Below, in pieces: positions 1 to 6,486 of a stretch of DNA of 12,222 nt; the stretch's first letter is position 1, and each line of letters begins with the position of its first letter. A program made the position numbers and the translations under genes. Under the pieces are notes generated by a model that saw nothing but the letters and a program-made list of their open reading frames with translations, made no database searches and was not told where the DNA came from. The stretch is from Caldifarciminota bacterium (GTDB lineage: Bacteria; WOR-3; Hydrothermia; UBA1063; CAJXJZ01), in the NCBI GenBank assembly GCA_027073945.1, contig JALTEL010000065.1:1-12222 (forward strand). Direction: 5' to 3'.

Positions 1-1140
1 GGAGCTGGAGCTTATGACCATTTTGTTCCCGCAGTGATAAAATCCATTGTTTCAAGGCCTGAGTTTTATACCGCTTATACACCCTATCAAGCAGAGGTGA
101 GTCAGGGGACTCTTCAGGCAATTTTTGAGTTTCAATCAATGGTTTCGGATTTGACGGGAATGGAAGTTACAAATGCATCAATGTACGACGGAGGTTCTGC
201 CCTGGCGGAAGCAATTCTGATGGCGCTCAGATTGAGAAAGGGAAAGAATAAGGTTTTGATTTCTTCAGGGGTAAACCCGCTATATTTAAAAGTGATTAAC
301 ACTTATTTAGCGGGCGTTCACCCGGAACTTGTCAGCATTCCAATTGAAGAAGAATCGGGAATGACAGGGCTAACCGCTATTTCTGCGAATATGGATGATA
401 TGACCTGCTGTATTGTTTTACAGCATCCTAACTACTATGGTATACTTGAAGATATGACACAAGTATCATCTCTTCTCTCTTTTGAAAACGCTCCCTTGCT
501 AATACAGCACTACAATCCGATTTCTCTTGGCATACTCAAGCCACCTTCAGATTTTGGCGTTGATATTGCAACTGCGGAAGGTCAGCCTCTGGGCATACCG
601 GTATCTTTCGGCGGGCCTTATATGGGACTCTTTTCCACAAAACAAAAGTACATAAGACAGATGCCGGGCAGACTTATTGGTGAAACTGTAGATACCAAAG
701 GTAATAAAGGGTATGTAATGACGCTTCAGACGAGGGAACAGCACATAAGGAGAGAAAAAGCCACATCGAATATATGCTCCAATCAAAACCTCTGTTTACT
801 CAGGGTTCTTGTCTATCTATCTCTTTTTGGCAAAAAGGGATTGAAAGAAGTCGCGGAACTTTCCGCATATAATGCCCATTGGCTATATGAAAATCTGACA
901 TCTATAAAAGGTATAGAGCCTGCGTTTAAAGGTGATTTTTTCAATGAATTCGCCATACATGTGGAAATAGGCACTGCGGTTTTTATTGATAGAATGAAAA
1001 AAGCAGGTATACTTGCTGGTGTGCCCATTGATAAAAACACATTGCTTGTGGCAGTGACAGAGAAAAGAACACAGGATGAGCTGGATAGCTATGTTGAGAA
1101 GGCCGGAATAGTAGTAAAAGATTATGATTCTTCCCATTGA
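1..1140 (+). CDS. gcvPA: Glycine dehydrogenase (decarboxylating) subunit 1, P-protein alpha part, 5' end cut by window
   Basis: This is the N-terminal-half subunit of the split P-protein of the glycine cleavage system. With GcvPB it decarboxylates glycine and passes aminomethyl to the lipoyl arm of GcvH in the cytoplasm. The frame is open from base 1. The first visible residues, GAGAYDHFVPAV, precede a GTG at 34 that encodes an internal valine, so the true start lies upstream. About 379 residues are visible, against roughly 440-450 for the family, so some 60-75 N-terminal residues are missing. Family motifs include YTAYTPYQAEVSQGTLQ, MYDGGSALAEA and SFGGPYMG, plus TLQTREQHIRREKATSNIC near the C-terminal third. 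The PLP lysine is in GcvPB, so its absence here is expected. The stop overlaps the next gene by 17 bases. No gcvPB follows, which is unusual because the two are normally adjacent. The identification is firm. Confidence 0.96.
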   Translation, partial: GAGAYDHFVPAVIKSIVSRPEFYTAYTPYQAEVSQGTLQAIFEFQSMVSDLTGMEVTNASMYDGGSALAEAILMALRLRKGKNKVLISSGVNPLYLKVINTYLAGVHPELVSIPIEEESGMTGLTAISANMDDMTCCIVLQHPNYYGILEDMTQVSSLLSFENAPLLIQHYNPISLGILKPPSDFGVDIATAEGQPLGIPVSFGGPYMGLFSTKQKYIRQMPGRLIGETVDTKGNKGYVMTLQTREQHIRREKATSNICSNQNLCLLRVLVYLSLFGKKGLKEVAELSAYNAHWLYENLTSIKGIEPAFKGDFFNEFAIHVEIGTAVFIDRMKKAGILAGVPIDKNTLLVAVTEKRTQDELDSYVEKAGIVVKDYDSSH

Positions 1141-1627
1141 AGAGATTTGGCTGAATCGTAAGGTTGTAAAGGTCACATTAAGAGGTATTAAAAACAAACC
1201 AGGCATAGCAGCGGACATTTTTGATGTGCTTAATTCAAAAGGGATAAATGTTCAGATGGTTGTTTCTGGCGCCACACAGCGGGGAAGAACGGATATCGCA
1301 ATGCTTTTGCCTGAAAGTGGATATATACAATTTAAGGATTTTGAAGAGGATATCGTTGACAGTGTCAGTGCTCTGAAGGTTACATACGAGCCGAATGTGG
1401 CACTGTTTGTTTTTTACGGTGATAAGAAAATTTCAAGAATGCCTGGTATAGCAGGCAGAATATTCAATGTTTTTGCAGATTATGGGATAAATATAGAAAT
1501 GGTGAGTACATCACTTGATTCCATTTCTATTGTTGTGCATGAGAACAGAGTTGAAACAGCCCAGATGGTGCTGGAAGATACTCTTGGAGCTGATATAAAT
1601 TGGAGGTATAATTATTATGAAGATTGA
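1124..1627 (+). CDS. Free-standing tandem ACT-domain protein, aspartokinase regulatory-domain-like
   Basis: A 167-residue protein made almost entirely of two ACT domains, at about residues 15-85 and 92-155. They carry paired signatures: NKPGIAADIF...GINVQMV in the first and MPGIAGRIFNVF...GINIEMVSTS in the second. This pattern closely resembles the lysine/threonine-sensing C-terminal half (beta subunit) of aspartokinase, which binds effector at the ACT-ACT interface. No kinase catalytic domain is present; the N-terminus starts just before the first ACT. It may be a separately encoded regulatory subunit for an aspartokinase elsewhere, or an independent amino-acid sensor. The ATG lies within the end of gcvPA (17-base overlap), with only a weak purine-rich stretch upstream, so translation is probably coupled. 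The 3' end overlaps korA by 11 bases. Domain call secure; partner and ligand are inferred. Confidence 0.85.
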   Translation: MILPIEEIWLNRKVVKVTLRGIKNKPGIAADIFDVLNSKGINVQMVVSGATQRGRTDIAMLLPESGYIQFKDFEEDIVDSVSALKVTYEPNVALFVFYGDKKISRMPGIAGRIFNVFADYGINIEMVSTSLDSISIVVHENRVETAQMVLEDTLGADINWRYNYYED

Positions 1628-2741
1628 ACTCTACCAGGGAAATGAGGCGATTGCATACGGAGGGCTCAGGGCCGGCATTAGGTTTTACGGTGGCTACCCA
1701 ATTACACCATCCTCTGAGATTGCAGAAATAATGTCAAGAGAACTGCCGCGTCTTTCGGGTGCTTTTATTCAGATGGAGGATGAGATAGGTTCTCTTGCAG
1801 CATGCATAGGTGCAAGGCTGGCAGGAAGAAAATCAATGACAGCAACAAGCGGTCCTGGATTTTCGCTCATGCAGGAACACCTTGGTTATGCCGCAATGAC
1901 AGAAGTCCCTGTTGTTATTGTTGATGCCATGCGCGGTGGTCCTTCCACCGGTCTTCCGACAAGAACGTCGCAGGGTGACCTTCTTCAGGCAAGATGGGGG
2001 ACACATGGAGACCATGCTGTTGTTGCTGTTGTTCCCTCCTCTATAGAAGAAGCGTACTATATGACAATTGATGCTGTGAACATATCAGAAAAATTTCGCT
2101 TACCAGTAGTCATTCTTGCAGATGAAATACTTTCGCATATGAGAGAAAAGGTAATTGTGGACAGAGATATTGAAATCTGGGATGCCAAACCAGAGCTTGA
2201 TTCCGATAATACCTATTTCCCTTTTGATGAGCAGAGTGTCTATGGGCAGGGCTTGGTCCCGTTTGGTGAAGGACATAGATATCACCTTACCGGCCTTGTA
2301 CATGGAAAGGACGGTTTCCCTACCAATAATGCTGATATGGCATCAAAAAATCTTGACAGATTTGTTAAAAAGATTGAAGATAACAGAAGAGAATTAACTG
2401 ATGTTGAATACTTTGAGACAGACGATGCGGATGTACTCTTTGTCGCAGTGGGAACAGCAGGTAGGGCAGTAAAAGAAGCGGTTATTTTACTGAGAAAGCG
2501 GGGTATAAAAGCAGGTCTTTTCAGGCCTAAGATTCTGTGGCCGTTTCCTTATGAGGAGCTTCGACAATTTGACGATAGAGTTTCCAGCGTGATAGTTGCT
2601 GAGATGAATCAGGGACAGCTTATTGCAGAGGTAGAAAGGTATATGAAAAAATCCCCTGTAAGCGGCATAAACAGATATGATGGAGAGCTGTTCACCGTAT
2701 CAGAATTGCTCACCGCTGCTCAGAAAATTATAGGGAAGTGA
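1617..2741 (+). CDS. korA: 2-oxoacid:ferredoxin oxidoreductase alpha subunit, 2-oxoglutarate type
   Basis: This is the alpha subunit of a 2-oxoacid:ferredoxin oxidoreductase. Such enzymes use thiamine diphosphate and iron-sulfur clusters to interconvert a 2-oxoacid plus CoA with an acyl-CoA, CO2 and reduced ferredoxin. At 374 residues it has the usual KorA length. The N-terminal pyrimidine-binding domain shows GGYPITPSSE (residues 25-34), the TSGPGFSLM loop (77-85) and RGGPSTGLPTRTSQGDL (106-122), typical of the 2-oxoglutarate branch. The C-terminal transketolase-like domain II begins near residue 268 (DVLFVAVGTAGRA) and includes FRPKILWPFP. No gamma or ferredoxin domain is fused. The beta subunit, which carries most of the cofactor site, normally follows directly but is absent here. 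The start overlaps the ACT gene by 11 bases. Substrate preference could instead be a branched-chain or other 2-oxoacid. Confidence 0.93.
   Translation: MKIELYQGNEAIAYGGLRAGIRFYGGYPITPSSEIAEIMSRELPRLSGAFIQMEDEIGSLAACIGARLAGRKSMTATSGPGFSLMQEHLGYAAMTEVPVVIVDAMRGGPSTGLPTRTSQGDLLQARWGTHGDHAVVAVVPSSIEEAYYMTIDAVNISEKFRLPVVILADEILSHMREKVIVDRDIEIWDAKPELDSDNTYFPFDEQSVYGQGLVPFGEGHRYHLTGLVHGKDGFPTNNADMASKNLDRFVKKIEDNRRELTDVEYFETDDADVLFVAVGTAGRAVKEAVILLRKRGIKAGLFRPKILWPFPYEELRQFDDRVSSVIVAEMNQGQLIAEVERYMKKSPVSGINRYDGELFTVSELLTAAQKIIGK
2733..2738 (+). promoter_or_regulatory. Ribosome binding site for the GlmU-like gene
   Basis: GGGAAG lies at the very end of korA, 8 bases before the ATG at 2747. The same frame has a GTG at 2738 that overlaps the korA stop, but it would touch this purine run with no spacing. 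The RBS therefore favours the ATG at 2747 as the real start. Confidence 0.55.
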
Positions 2742-2746
2742 ATTCT

Positions 2747-3694
2747 ATGAAAAAGGAAGCAGTATATGGTGTCATACTCGCTGCGGGGAAATCAACAAGG
2801 ATAAATTCTGAAAAGAGCAAATTACTGCTCCCTCTGTGTGGAAACCCGCTGCTTTCTTATCCTGTGAAGGTGATGTTCGGACTTAAACCTGAAAAGTTAT
2901 TTGTAATTGTCGGCGGAGTACATAAAGACTGCATCATCTCACATTTTAAGGAATATCCGATTGTTTTTGTCGAACAACCCGAAGCAAGGGGAACAGGGGA
3001 TGCTGTAATGAAAGTCAGAGAGCTTATCCCTTCGGATGCTGACGTTGTTATTATGCCCGGGGATGTTCCTCTCATTGAAGAGCGTACCATCAGCGATTTG
3101 CTGGAGTTTCACAGGAACAGAGGTGCGGTTGGAACCGTGCTGACAGTGGAACACCCGCAGCCGCATGGCTACGGAAGGATTGTTCGGTCAAAAGGGGACA
3201 GGATAATGATGATTGTGGAAGAAAAAGATGCTTTTCCAGAGGAAAAGGCCATAAAAGAGATAAATTCCGGTATATATGTGTTTAATTCTTCCTATCTTTT
3301 TAAATGGCTTGATAAACTCAGGCCGGACAATTTACAACGCGAGCTGTATCTTACTGATATTATTGAAATTTTACAGAGAAAGGTGGGAAAAGTTCTTGCA
3401 TATAAAATTTCTGATTACCGTGAGGTTATAGGGGTGAATACAAGGCAGCAGTTTTCCAATGCAGCGGCTTTGATGCAGGAGAGGATTATAAACAGATGCA
3501 TAGAGTCCGGAGTGACATTCGTAGACAGGAGGCATGTCTACGTGGAATCGGATGTTGAGATAGAAAAAGATGCTGTGATTTATCCTTTTGTAGCACTTCT
3601 CGGAAAAACGAAGATAGGAAAAGATGCGATAATAGGCCCCAATGTGGTGCTTAGAGACAGAATTGTTGGAGAAGGAGAGGAAATATGGAATTAA
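2747..3694 (+). CDS. glmU: GlmU-like sugar-1-phosphate uridylyltransferase with truncated beta-helix domain
   Basis: The N-terminal domain (about residues 1-230) is a nucleotidyltransferase of the GlmU pyrophosphorylase type, which makes UDP-GlcNAc from GlcNAc-1-phosphate and UTP for cell-wall precursors. Visible motifs are ILAAGKSTRINSEKSK, EQPEARGTGDAV, PGDVPLIEE, PHGYGRIVR, VEEKDA, EINSGIYVF and YLTDII, in the order expected for GlmU. A left-handed beta-helix follows but covers only a few hexapeptide turns (VDRRHVYVESDVEIEKDAVI... IGPNVVLRD) before the stop. The protein is 315 residues from the ATG at 2747 (318 from a GTG at 2738), against about 450 for bifunctional GlmU. The acetyltransferase active site is therefore missing. 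The signature loop reads GKSTR rather than the usual GKGTR. Substrate could differ from GlcNAc-1-P. Its 3' end overlaps gatC by 10 bases. Confidence 0.85.
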   Translation: MKKEAVYGVILAAGKSTRINSEKSKLLLPLCGNPLLSYPVKVMFGLKPEKLFVIVGGVHKDCIISHFKEYPIVFVEQPEARGTGDAVMKVRELIPSDADVVIMPGDVPLIEERTISDLLEFHRNRGAVGTVLTVEHPQPHGYGRIVRSKGDRIMMIVEEKDAFPEEKAIKEINSGIYVFNSSYLFKWLDKLRPDNLQRELYLTDIIEILQRKVGKVLAYKISDYREVIGVNTRQQFSNAAALMQERIINRCIESGVTFVDRRHVYVESDVEIEKDAVIYPFVALLGKTKIGKDAIIGPNVVLRDRIVGEGEEIWN

Positions 3695-4005
3695 CGGATG
3701 CGGAAATAAGAAGGATTGCGAAACTTGCCAATCTCAAGATAGAGTTAAAAGAAGAAGTAAAGAAGATGAGAGGGCATTTTGCAAAGATGTATGGACTTAT
3801 TGATGTGCTTAGAGAGGTAAATGTAGAAGGTGTTGCAATGCTCATTTATCCGCATGATAAATATTTTCTGCGGCTTCGTGAAGATAGCGCGAAAGAGGGA
3901 ATAAGCAGAGCACCTGTCCTCGATAATGCACCGGATAGTCTGAATGGGTACATAAAAGCACCGTCTCCCATAAAGGAAATTAAACAAAAAAAGGGGAATC
4001 ATTGA
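3685..4005 (+). CDS. gatC: Asp-tRNA(Asn)/Glu-tRNA(Gln) amidotransferase subunit C
   Basis: GatC is the small subunit that wraps around and stabilises GatA in the GatCAB complex. That complex amidates mischarged Glu-tRNA(Gln) and/or Asp-tRNA(Asn) in the cytoplasm. The 106-residue length fits. The N-terminal half has the family helix pattern ELTDAEIRRIAKLANLKI. The C-terminal tail has LREDSAKEGISRAPVLDNAPDSLNGYIKAPSPI, matching the family's LRED...NAPD...G(Y/F)(I/F)..P layout in shortened view. The ATG at 3685 has a strong Shine-Dalgarno GGAGAGG (3674-3680), which lies inside the last codons of the upstream GlmU-like gene. No gatA or gatB is adjacent; orphan gatC genes are known in bacteria. 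The stop overlaps the next gene by four bases. Confidence 0.88.
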   Translation: MELTDAEIRRIAKLANLKIELKEEVKKMRGHFAKMYGLIDVLREVNVEGVAMLIYPHDKYFLRLREDSAKEGISRAPVLDNAPDSLNGYIKAPSPIKEIKQKKGNH

Positions 4006-4691
4006 AATTATTCCTGTTTGATATAGATGGCACGCTGATAAAATCGGGCAATGCAGGTGGAAAGGCGCTTGAGCTTGTCTTCAAACAGATGTTCGGTGTG
4101 AAAAAGGCTATGAGGGGTATAAGACCTGATGGTAAAACCGATGCTGATATAGTGGAAGAGATTTTATTGAAAAAAACCAAACAGCAGGCGGATAATAGTC
4201 TTATAGGGATAATACTTGATCAGTATCTGAGTATGCTTGAAGAGACCATCAAAAATCCCGAATACACGGTAATTGAGGGTGTAAAAGAATTTTTGCAGAG
4301 AATACACTACGATAAAGTTGATGTTATGGGAATTGCAACAGGAAATGTTGAACTCGGAGCCAAAATAAAATTGAGGCAGGGAGACATAGAAAAGTATTTC
4401 AAATTTGGAGCTTATGGCTCTGATTCAAGAGACAGAAAAGAGATATTAAAAATAGCTGTCCAGAGAGCTGTTTCTTATGCTGGGACGGATTTCGAATATG
4501 TGTATATTGTCGGGGATACCCCCCTTGATGTGAGGGCGGCAAGAGAAGCGGGATTTATATCTGTTGCAGTGGCCACCGGGAATTATTCATTTTCGGAATT
4601 GCTTAGAGAAAATCCCGATTTTTTATACCACTCTCTTTTGGATAAAGATGTATATAATCTTCTTTCAACAGGCCGAATTGAAGAGGGGTGA
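4002..4691 (+). CDS. HAD-superfamily hydrolase, phosphoglycolate-phosphatase-like
   Basis: A 229-residue haloacid-dehalogenase-type phosphatase. Motif I is FLFDIDGT, with the nucleophile and acid aspartates at residues 7 and 9. Motif II is the threonine of GIATGN (T113). The motif III lysine is probably K146 in DRKE. Motif IV is GDTPLDVRAA, with D172 and D176 for Mg2+. The helical cap between motifs I and II (about 15-85) is of the C1 type seen in phosphoglycolate phosphatases and beta-phosphoglucomutases. The exact substrate cannot be read from sequence. The start is a TTG at 4002 overlapping the gatC stop as TTGA, with AAGGGGA five bases upstream; it places FLFDIDGT right at the N-terminus as the family requires. 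This is the last gene of the first run. Confidence 0.85.
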   Translation: MKLFLFDIDGTLIKSGNAGGKALELVFKQMFGVKKAMRGIRPDGKTDADIVEEILLKKTKQQADNSLIGIILDQYLSMLEETIKNPEYTVIEGVKEFLQRIHYDKVDVMGIATGNVELGAKIKLRQGDIEKYFKFGAYGSDSRDRKEILKIAVQRAVSYAGTDFEYVYIVGDTPLDVRAAREAGFISVAVATGNYSFSELLRENPDFLYHSLLDKDVYNLLSTGRIEEG

Positions 4692-4825
4692 GGTCGTTAA
4701 GAAGTGGTATGGCAAAATTTTGAAAAACAGGCTGTTCAACTTTAATTGCCCGAATAAACAAATATTCTTTCAGTAAAGTTATATCCTTTTGCTCAGTACA
4801 TTATTATAAGTGACAAGAAACAGTG

Positions 4826-4877
4826 CCCTATTACTGCGATTCCATACTGTAAGGGGAACAAATCCCGCAAGATAGGG
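4826..4877 (+). other. Imperfect inverted repeat, possible weak terminator or RNA leader structure
   Basis: CCCTAT at 4826-4831 pairs with ATAGGG at 4872-4877, with one extra T-G pair inside. The stem continues with TGCG (4835-4838) against CGCA (4866-4869), and TTCC (4840-4843) against GGAA (4855-4858). Asymmetric internal loops separate the three helices. Four T residues follow at 4880-4883, which is short for an intrinsic terminator. It lies between the last gene of the first run and the promoter of the second, so ending upstream transcription is the simplest role. An operator or small RNA is possible. The pairing was found by eye, without energy calculation. Confidence 0.3.
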
Positions 4878-4896
4878 AATTTTCATGGTCAATGGC

Positions 4897-4925
4897 TTGA
4901 AAGAACGGGGCAAAGGTCATATAAT
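4897..4925 (+). promoter_or_regulatory. Predicted sigma-70-type promoter for the htrA operon
   Basis: A -35 box TTGAAA (4897-4902) and a perfect -10 box TATAAT (4920-4925) are separated by 17 bases, the optimal spacing. Transcription would start near 4932, giving a leader of about 22 bases before the htrA ATG at 4954. The promoter overlaps the in-frame region upstream of that ATG (a possible ATG at 4885), which argues against the longer N-terminus. No sigma-32-like heat-shock promoter was noticed, although htrA and hslU are often stress-induced. Confidence 0.7.
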
Positions 4926-4940
4926 ATACAATAAACAGAG

Positions 4941-4948
4941 AAGGAGGT
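4941..4948 (+). promoter_or_regulatory. Strong ribosome binding site that decides the htrA start
   Basis: AAGGAGGT is nearly fully complementary to the 16S rRNA 3' end and lies five bases before the ATG at 4954. The alternative in-frame ATG at 4885 has no comparable site and sits upstream of the predicted promoter. Confidence 0.8.
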
Positions 4949-4953
4949 ATGCC

Positions 4954-6486
4954 ATGGAAAAGGGTAAAAAGATAGTGCTCGTAACGTCAATATTCGTGAT
5001 AGGTCTCATAAGCGGATTGATACTCACAACCCCTCTTCATATCGCTCCGAAATTAAAGAGTGAATCCAGCGCAAATCCTATGCCGCTTGTAAATGAGCAG
5101 GGCAGGAGTCCTTTTACAAAAGTAGCAAAACAGGCAATGCCTGCTGTTGTCAATATATCAACAGAACATATTGTAAAGGTCAAGGGCGGGCAGTTTTTCA
5201 TGCCTTTTGGTGATGATTTCTTTAAGAAATTTTTTGGAGATAACGGACCTCAATTTAAGGTACCGGAAAGAGAATACAAACAGGGCAGTCTTGGGTCCGG
5301 GTTTATTTTTAAAAAAGAAGGGAATCACTATTTTATTTTGACAAACAATCATGTGGTGAGGAATGCGGATAAAATTGTTGTTAAACTGTCCGATAAAAGT
5401 GTTGTTAAGGGTAAAAACGTAAAGGTTGTTGGTAAGGACCCCAATACAGATGTTGCGGTTGTTAGAATTACTACGGATAAAGACCTTCCCATACTTCCCT
5501 TGGGCAATTCTGACAGCATCGATGTTGGAGATTGGGCAATAGCAATAGGGAATCCTTTTGGTCTTAATAGAACGCTGACAGTTGGCGTGATCAGTGCAAA
5601 AGGCAGGTCAGGTATTCCTCTGCCCGGCGGACCTGTTTATCAGGAATTCATACAGACAGATGCAGCCATTAATCCTGGCAATTCCGGTGGTCCGCTTCTC
5701 AATATAAGAGGAGAAGTGATAGGTATTAACAGTGCCATAACCACACCCTCCGGAGGCTTTGTTGGAATAGGGTTTGCAGTGCCAATAAATACAGCCAAGT
5801 GGGTTGCAAATCAATTGATGACAAAGGGCAAGGTGATGCGCGGTTATCTGGGCATATTGCCGCAACCTGTTTCTGAAGCTCTTGCCAAGGCTTACAACCT
5901 GCCAAAGCCGGAGGGCGTTCTCATCGCCAAAGTAGAGCCAAAGACGCCTGCAAAAAAGGCAGGGTTAAAAGAAGGGGATATAATTATAAAATTTAACGGA
6001 CAGCCTGTAGAAGATGTTGAAAGTTTCAGATTGCTTGTGGCAGAACTGCATCCCGGTACAGAAGTGCCCATTGTTGTTGTCAGGCAAAACGGAAAGAGGG
6101 TAAATCTAAAGGCAAAATTGTCCGAATATCCTTCAAAACAACAGGCGAGTGCCCCTTCTTCCGAGAATAAAGAGGAAGTAAAACAGGGAGAGTCAGAATG
6201 GGCGGGACTTGTCGTTGTCGATGCACGTTCCGACGAGGCTAAATCCTTGGGCGTTTCGGAAAAAGGCGTGCTTGTCACAAAGGTGAAGCCTGAAAGTGCT
6301 GCGGATGATGCAGGATTTGCAAAAGGTGACGTTATAAAGAAAATAGGAAGCATTGATGTTTATGGTCTTGAGACTTTTGAGAAGGCAAAGAAAACTTACA
6401 AAAACAGTAAAAAGCCTGTTGTTGTCAAGATTATGAGGAGAGGCGCTCCATGGTTTATAGGCTTTGTCCCGTCTGCAGGTAAATGA
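4954..6486 (+). CDS. htrA: HtrA/DegP-type periplasmic serine protease with two PDZ domains
   Basis: A 510-residue Do-family (MEROPS S1C) protease and chaperone that degrades or refolds damaged envelope proteins. Residues 7-29 form a hydrophobic segment after a KGKK start; with no clear signal-peptidase site it may remain as a membrane anchor facing the periplasm. The trypsin-like domain shows the catalytic triad H133 (TNNHVV), D166 (NTDVAVV) and S244 (NPGNSGGPLLN). An LA-loop-like insert rich in Phe and Gly (about 79-100) precedes it. PDZ1 spans about 294-392 (RGYLGI... GLKEGDIIIKFNG). PDZ2 spans about 415-505 (GVLVTKVKPESAADDAGFAKGD) after a polar linker. Full DegP/DegQ architecture, normal length. 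The start at 4954 is chosen over 4885 on promoter and RBS evidence. It is first in its operon, and its stop overlaps the secreted peptidase gene by four bases. Confidence 0.96.
   Translation: MEKGKKIVLVTSIFVIGLISGLILTTPLHIAPKLKSESSANPMPLVNEQGRSPFTKVAKQAMPAVVNISTEHIVKVKGGQFFMPFGDDFFKKFFGDNGPQFKVPEREYKQGSLGSGFIFKKEGNHYFILTNNHVVRNADKIVVKLSDKSVVKGKNVKVVGKDPNTDVAVVRITTDKDLPILPLGNSDSIDVGDWAIAIGNPFGLNRTLTVGVISAKGRSGIPLPGGPVYQEFIQTDAAINPGNSGGPLLNIRGEVIGINSAITTPSGGFVGIGFAVPINTAKWVANQLMTKGKVMRGYLGILPQPVSEALAKAYNLPKPEGVLIAKVEPKTPAKKAGLKEGDIIIKFNGQPVEDVESFRLLVAELHPGTEVPIVVVRQNGKRVNLKAKLSEYPSKQQASAPSSENKEEVKQGESEWAGLVVVDARSDEAKSLGVSEKGVLVTKVKPESAADDAGFAKGDVIKKIGSIDVYGLETFEKAKKTYKNSKKPVVVKIMRRGAPWFIGFVPSAGK

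Larger units (their letters stand above)
4692..4953. other. Intergenic gap between the two gene runs
   Basis: This is the only sizeable non-coding stretch. It follows the HAD gene stop and ends at the htrA ATG. It contains an imperfect inverted repeat in its centre, a near-consensus promoter and an RBS, each listed separately. No tRNA, known riboswitch or heat-shock CIRCE element (TTAGCACTC inverted repeat) was recognised. A short pair AACTTTA (4738-4744) and TAAAGTT (4774-4780) is present but has a 29-base loop and is probably chance. A stretch open in one frame (4758-4934) has no ATG, GTG or TTG start. Confidence 0.75.

Noticed and set aside
34..36. GTG as the start of gcvPA
   Set aside because: The frame is open to base 1, and the preceding codons read GAGAYDHFVPA, conserved GcvPA sequence. 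The GTG is an internal valine.
4688..4723. Tiny frame starting GTG at the HAD gene stop (11 residues)
   Set aside because: The GTGA overlap and purine run before it look like a start, but the peptide ends after 11 residues and nothing continues it convincingly.
4738..4780. AACTTTA / TAAAGTT inverted repeat as a terminator for the first gene run
   Set aside because: The stem is AT-rich, the loop is 29 bases, and there is no T-run after it.
4885..4953. Longer HtrA N-terminus starting at the in-frame ATG at 4885
   Set aside because: The stretch lies upstream of and across a near-consensus promoter, lacks an RBS, and would put 23 polar residues before the membrane segment. The ATG at 4954 has an excellent RBS.
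4692..4953. tRNA, riboswitch or CIRCE heat-shock operator in the intergenic gap
   Set aside because: No cloverleaf with a TTCGA-type T-loop, no known riboswitch core and no TTAGCACTC inverted repeat could be found by eye.
5892..6353. 153-codon open frame on the minus strand
   Set aside because: It lies wholly inside htrA opposite the PDZ domains, and its translation is rich in Ser, Thr and Phe as expected of an antisense shadow.
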